From the NCBI GenBank assembly GCA_017607445.1, contig JAEVHH010000003.1:4154001-4218000 (forward strand): a stretch of 64,000 nucleotides of DNA. The letters run 5' to 3'. Both the position numbers and the translations under genes were made by a program. The stretch's first letter is position 1. Each line of letters opens with the position of its first letter. Positions 59,376 through 64,000 of the stretch are shown here, piece by piece. A model generated the notes under the pieces. It was not told the origin of the DNA. It saw only the letters and a list, made by a program, of their open reading frames with translations, and did no database searches. This stretch comes from Histoplasma ohiense (taxonomy: Eukaryota > Ascomycota > Eurotiomycetes > Onygenales > Ajellomycetaceae).

Positions 59376-60180
59376 ATGGGATGCGGTTCAAGCAAAGTGC
59401 AGCGCGACAATGACCCTCCAAATACCGGTTATGATAAACCTCGCACAGCACGCCATACAGCAACTCGTCCACGGTCACAACGAACAGGGTCCCAAGGAAG
59501 GCTTGCCACAGGTACCGCGGCTGGAAATCGGGTTAGACCTCCACCTACACATCTAAGACCATACCAGAGTGATTATCCAAGAACACATTCGCGAGCGACA
59601 CGTCCGAGATCTCAGTTTCAAACTGAATCGAGGGCCGGACAGTCGAGAGCAGGTACAAGTCGCCGCTCCCCTAAAGCACGGAGAAAAATCTCCAGCAGCC
59701 AACCGTCAACAGATGCCGAGATTCAGGAGGCAATTAATTCGTTTAAACTGTTCATTGATCAGCACTCGATCAGTTTCTATCGCACACAATTCGACGACAG
59801 CGGCGCATCGATCCCCAGATATATTACGCGGACGGTCATATCCAATATTATAGAGAAGCGCTTGGATGGTAAAGTAGAGCCCTTTGTTATTCCGTTTTAT
59901 CAACGTTCTTTCATTTCAGAAACTATCGCTTAAACATGACGTAGACACTAGCGTTGCCCGGAACCTAAGCAACGCCCTCGAAAAGTACGCTGAGGATCCA
60001 GCAGACGGGAAGCGGATTAATCACCTCCTCGTTCTGTGTCGAATGGCGAGTGAGATAAGGAGCATGACAGACGGACATCCCGAAAACTGGGTGTTCAATT
60101 GGGGCGAAAATGCCGATATCGTGTTTCCTAGTGTGATGCGGGGAAAAGAAGAATTTATGAAGGCAGGGATGGGTACATAA
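59376..60180 (+). CDS. Small protein with N-terminal acylation signal, unknown function
   Basis: Exons 59376-59873 and 59920-60180 give 252 residues. The start MGCGSSK fits the N-myristoylation consensus (Gly2, Ser6-type) with an adjacent Cys3 for palmitoylation, suggesting membrane anchoring. An ATG three codons earlier in the frame would bury this signal, so the second ATG is chosen. Residues 8-115 are basic, disordered and rich in Arg, Ser and Thr; residues 116-252 look folded and helical (QEAINSFKLFIDQHSISFYR, LSNALEKYAEDPADGKRINH, ending NWVFNWGENADIVFPSVMRG). The intron of 46 nt has a GTAGAG donor and restores KRLDGK-KLSLKHDV. I do not recognise the family; similar acylated helical proteins seem common in Eurotiomycetes. 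Confidence 0.65.
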
Positions 60181-60534
60181 GCTTTTTCCTTTGGTAAATA
60201 GCTTTTGGTTGTCCGGCAGCCTCTTCGAATTTTGGCACCTCGGGTTTTCTGCTGTTTCCTTTTCTCGCTTTTTTTTTCTTTTTTTTTTTCTTTTTCTTTT
60301 TGAGATTATGTCAATCAGCCTTCAAGTAGTAAGAAATCCTTCTGCACTTCTCCAAAGTAGTCAGGCTCAGTTTATTTACAACAAATGATAGATATATCCA
60401 GGTGGTTTTGTTTTCGACAGTTTAATTTCACTATGAAGGCAATATCCGTAGCACACACGCAAAGGCGACCCACATAGATATGGTGCCAACAGAGATATCG
60501 AGATATAAATCACGATGGGATCGACTACAACTCT
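60181..60534. other. Convergent intergenic region
   Basis: 354 bp between two convergent small genes, with a T-rich run near 60269-60301. Nothing else seen. Confidence 0.6.
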
Positions 60535-61309
60535 TTAATCTCGCATACGGTCAGCATTATAGCGTTGCTGAAGAAGCCACGCGCCCAAATCCCCGGGATC
60601 GGAGTAACGCGGGGAAACTGTAAAGGGGCTACTCGCGTAGGATATTGAAGGAAGGGGAGGAAATCCTTGTCGAGATTGCGAGATTGGGGGAGTGTGTTGG
60701 ATGCCATTTGTGTACTCATCTACTATTTCCAAAAATAATTAGTTTCTGCGGGGTTAAACACAATGCATTTTAAAAGGCGATCGAACCTTCAGCCCAGGCG
60801 AGCGCTCTAGGTTGACTGTTTATATCAACTGGTGACCTTAAACGTGGATTCGAAAATGTTCTGAGTTCCACACCAAAGCGACCCGTTGTCCAAGGCATTG
60901 TGCTCTCCAAGAAGGCCAATTCCGAGCGTATCTGCAATAGTGTGACATGGTATAGAAGAAGTGCAGTTAAGCACGTCTGCAATTTTGCTTTGTTTTTTAG
61001 GACCCAGCAGATGTCGTTGATCCGTCTTTTGCCCGCATTTTGGTCCTTGTTATCAGATATTATCTTCTGCGCCTTTTTCACCTCTCTACTAGTGCGGTCG
61101 ATCTGCCGTTCGGTGAATCTTTTGCGTGAACGTGGTAGATGATCCTGAAGCTTCTCGAAATCATAATTGACGCCGATAAGTAGGTCAGAAGTGCAACCTA
61201 TAATGTCATCCGCAGTTCGCATTTCTCCTTGTGCACCAACCAGCCCATTTATATACTGGACTAAGTTGAGAAATGAAACAATAGGGCCCCACACTGCGAA
61301 GTCCGGCAT
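60535..61309 (-). CDS. Small helical protein of unknown function
   Basis: Exons 61309-60787 and 60722-60535 give 236 residues. It starts MPDFAVWGPIVSFLNLVQYI, a hydrophobic, possibly helical head, followed by charged helices (DFEKLQDHLPRSRKRFTERQIDRTSREVKKAQ-type heptads) and LLLYHVTLLQIRSELAFLE. The second exon is Pro/Ser/Tyr-rich and ends WLLQQRYNADRMRD. The intron uses the TAG at about 60723 because the earlier CAG would bring a stop. The layout, with a helical N-terminal segment after a WGP motif, recalls accessory domains found at the front of some fungal signalling proteins, but I cannot name the family. It converges on the acylated-protein gene. Confidence 0.55.
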
Positions 61310-62793
61310 GGTGGGCAAGAGAGGTGGTAGATTGTAGTTGATGGCCTTTTCGACACAGAGAAAATTTTGCTGTTAATAAATGACATGTAAATAGAAAGTG
61401 AAGTTGTAATGATAGAAAAGTGGTCAGTGAAGACCCCTCGTCATGGATCTTTAAAGACGCCCATCGTCCGGCACTTCATGGCTTTATAGTATGCCGTTTC
61501 ATACGCTCATTCCGTAATTGGAACCACATGTAACACGCCTGCTTGGGATGCGGAAACCCAAGTGCTGGCTAAGCGTATATGGAGTCGACGAGACAACTGA
61601 GATCCGCTGAAGTTTTTCATGGTAGAAGAGGCTGTGTTTCCCGGTGGATAGCCCAGAGTATTGCATCGCCGCTTCGCTTCTTGGGTTTGTTGTCGATGCG
61701 GAAACACTGTTTAAAATTAAAATACATTTAGTGAAGCCTAGCGACTCTCCACGCTTTGCTGAAATGGATGAGGCTCTGTGAGGATATATCGGTGGACACA
61801 GATGCAGAACTAGGAGGAGTTGCGTCGGGCACCCATAAACAGAATGAAGTACGAATCATACGACAGGAATTGGAAACCCTGTTCAGCTCCAGATATCATG
61901 CACTGTAGCAGACTTGGCTATGGATCTTGCCTTTGGACATTCACAACGCAAACCCGCTCAAAGTGATACCGAATATATTTTGAGTGTCAATATCATGTCA
62001 TTCTCCAAGTGGTGATCTATCTGTTGGCATTAAAACAGATTCCTGGCTGGGACAGGTGAACAATGAGAGGTTTGGAAATTGGCCAGCAATGAAATCTTGG
62101 TGTCGGGCGACTCGTCAAAAGGCGCAGTAATGTCCGGCAGAGTACTAGGCCAATGAAAGAATATCAAGATGGATTGTCTGAGAGCGCGTTCCTGATTTGA
62201 TATTGCTAGCTACCTAGGTATCAAACAACCATCAGACTTGGATCTTAGTCAAGAATTAGGTATGTCAACACAATAACTCGATAAATACCTAAAGACAGCC
62301 AAGCTATCCGCAGAGTTTGTTGCGAAACGTTATCTGCATTCTAGTTTAGAACGTGAAAATACTTTGCTTTTCCGGTTGTCGAACGCCCGGGCTATCGCAT
62401 CCATGGATACGCTCGGGCTTTCGTTATGGTTACAGACGGCAAAAAATCTGTGACAATGAAGCGCGTAGTTAACAGTCCGACCAGTCTCTGCAAGACTGCC
62501 ACAATATAACCCACCAAACGTTCCCGTCGACTTCTCCGAAACCTGGGCCAGGTCCAACCCAGCGTCGTCGGGGTGGAATGGTGGTCTTAGCGCCGCGGTA
62601 CGATGACGTGAGGCCTGATTAGCCTCATTAGTCAGAAGGCCCATGTATGACGATTAATAATTCTATTTTTTCCCCCCCCCGAAGCACTTGGAATAACTAG
62701 ACATTGGCATGCACTAAACTTTCAAATTTTAAGGAAGGATATGTCCTTATGGCAAACTGACGATACATCTTGCGACACGCCTCCCACGCTTTA
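61310..62793. other. 1.5 kb interval with no supported gene
   Basis: Contains an ATG-started minus-strand frame of 104 codons (62330-62644) without recognisable features, and short AT-rich stretches with the repeated ACCTA motif (TACCTAGGTA near 62211-62220). I see no gene I can support. Confidence 0.45.
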
Positions 62794-64000
62794 ATGGATC
62801 GCATTGAATCTGCGGAGGCGGCGGCCCCTCCTGAAGCTCGTCCCCCCCAAACGCCCAGTAATGTTAGAAATGCGTCTATAGCCGGGCGATCGCGAAGGCC
62901 GAGTATACGGGTGCTACGCTTCCCCTCTAGTTCTGGAAACTCGGAGACGCTTCGAACCAACCCACAGAACGACAGGCACAGAGATAGACAAGATGTGCCG
63001 GAAATTACCACCCGTCGTCGAAGTAGCTCGGATCCCCGGCCATTTGTCAACCATGGGACTGATGTAGCTCCAGCTGCGGCAGGAGGCTTAACACTTATGC
63101 CTTCGTTGGTGGAGGAGCTTTCAAATGAAGAGACTGTCCCGCAAGGAAGTGCGCTCTTGCCTCCGCGTGGTAATTTAGAGAGATTGCGGAGGACGAGCGC
63201 TGCTGCAATTTCTTCCCTGGGGTTAACTCGTGCTGCCACAGTCAGTGGACATGAAGTGGGCATAATTGAAGACCAAGTGGTTGATCTTCTCGACGTTATT
63301 GGTATGAGAAACACCTGTCCCGCAGGACTTTTGGCGGCCGGAACTAACCGGTATGATGTGATAAAAAAAAAAGACCCTGAAATATCTACTCTCACCACCC
63401 TTACGAATGTTCAAAATTCCCTCTTCGTACCCGATCTTGGGCGGTTTTTAAACCGGAGACCATCATACCTGTTGACTCCTCGAACTGAAGGAGCCCCCAA
63501 ACTGGAAGAACCTGAGAGTGATCGCGAAACACTGGAAGGAGAGGATACAGATATTTCAGAACGATTGCGTTTACAGAGCACTAGTTCAACAATGATCGAT
63601 GAACTCTGTTTCGCGGTCTTACCCGACGGAGAAACGCTGGCTGGTTGGAGTGAGGTAGATAAGCTAGAGCTCAACGATCATGTTAGACACATGCTTCATT
63701 CGCGGAGGTCTAAGTTCAAACGATCAATGAAGGGTTTTGGGCAATATGTCCGGAAACGTAGGTGAACCCGTTATCTTCCCTGATGCATAAGGTTGACTGA
63801 CACTCTGCTAACCATATTCCATGTGCAGCGCTTGGGTTTCTAGTCACGCTTTATGCGACACTGATTACCCTTTTTGGACTCGCATGGGTCTTGTTCCTGA
63901 TAGGTGTGTGACGTAATTTCAAAAAAAATATTCTATGTCCACAATGTGTAAAGTATCAGAACTAACGCATTGTTCCTTAAACTAGGATGGATCAATGTTG
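62794..64000 (+). CDS. Fungal integral membrane protein, unknown function, 3'-truncated
   Basis: Exons 62794-63301, 63374-63757, 63829-63903 and 63986 to the window edge. The first 170 residues are disordered and basic, with many Arg/Ser/Pro. The second exon restores VIDPEISTLTTLTNVQNSLFVPDLGRFLNRRPSYLL, then the conserved DELCFAVLPDGETLAGWS and LNDHVRHMLHSRRSKFKRSMKGF segments. The third exon is a single membrane helix, PLGFLVTLYATLITLFGLAWVLFLI, continuing GWINV into the fourth. I recognise this layout from uncharacterised membrane proteins of Aspergillus and relatives. Intron 1 (72 nt) is stop-free and a multiple of three, so its retention would add 24 residues; the CTAAC branch site and loss of continuity if retained favour splicing. 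The C-terminal part is outside the window. Confidence 0.75.

Noticed and set aside
62330..62644. 104-codon minus-strand frame with ATG
   Set aside because: Length is within chance, no recognisable motif, and it lies in the promoter interval of the membrane protein gene.

Overview
This is nuclear DNA from a filamentous ascomycete (Pezizomycotina). Genes are split by short GT-AG introns of about 45-180 nt. A fungal-type tRNA ligase, a Zn2Cys6 regulator, a NimE-type cyclin B and many leucine-, serine- and proline-rich fungal proteins all point the same way. The overall style fits Eurotiomycetes, probably Onygenales, but that placement is inference from protein style and not from a search. There is no rRNA, no tRNA that I can recognise, no CRISPR array and no intact transposon.

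Layout. 1-11.7 kb is a dense housekeeping block: a truncated aldo/keto reductase, a gamma-glutamylcyclotransferase-like protein, a PAP2 lipid phosphatase, the ESCRT-I subunit VPS37, an ankyrin protein, the trifunctional tRNA ligase, and SFT2 of Golgi transport. 11.7-18.05 kb is a 6.4 kb gene-free, pyrimidine- and microsatellite-rich stretch leading into a bHLH transcription factor with a greatly expanded loop; another 3.4 kb gene-poor stretch follows it. 23.1-34.3 kb holds a mitochondrial 2-oxodicarboxylate carrier (with an 11-nt exon), the DNA2 nuclease-helicase, the RNase P/MRP subunit Rpp40 and the THO subunit THOC3/TEX1. 35.4-38.4 kb is a six-exon Zn2Cys6 regulator, followed by a 2.8 kb AT-rich stretch with a possible broken or cryptic gene. 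41.2-54.6 kb carries a degenerate C2H2 zinc-finger protein, mitochondrial ribosomal protein uL2m, B-type cyclin, a HIT-family hydrolase and TRM11. 55.5-62.8 kb looks accessory: an HSPA12-like Hsp70 ATPase, a small protein with an N-terminal acylation signal, a small helical unknown protein, and poorly coding spacers. The window ends inside a membrane protein gene.

RNA biology is over-represented: tRNA splicing (ligase), tRNA 5' processing (Rpp40), tRNA modification (TRM11), mRNA export (THOC3) and mitochondrial translation (uL2m). These are unlinked housekeeping functions and not a cluster. Several neighbours are divergent pairs sharing one promoter interval (ankyrin/tRNA ligase, carrier/DNA2, Rpp40/THOC3, uL2m/cyclin B, TRM11/Hsp70-like). 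Exon borders were derived by hand from splice signals, reading-frame continuity and family resemblance. In every complete model the exon lengths sum to a multiple of three.
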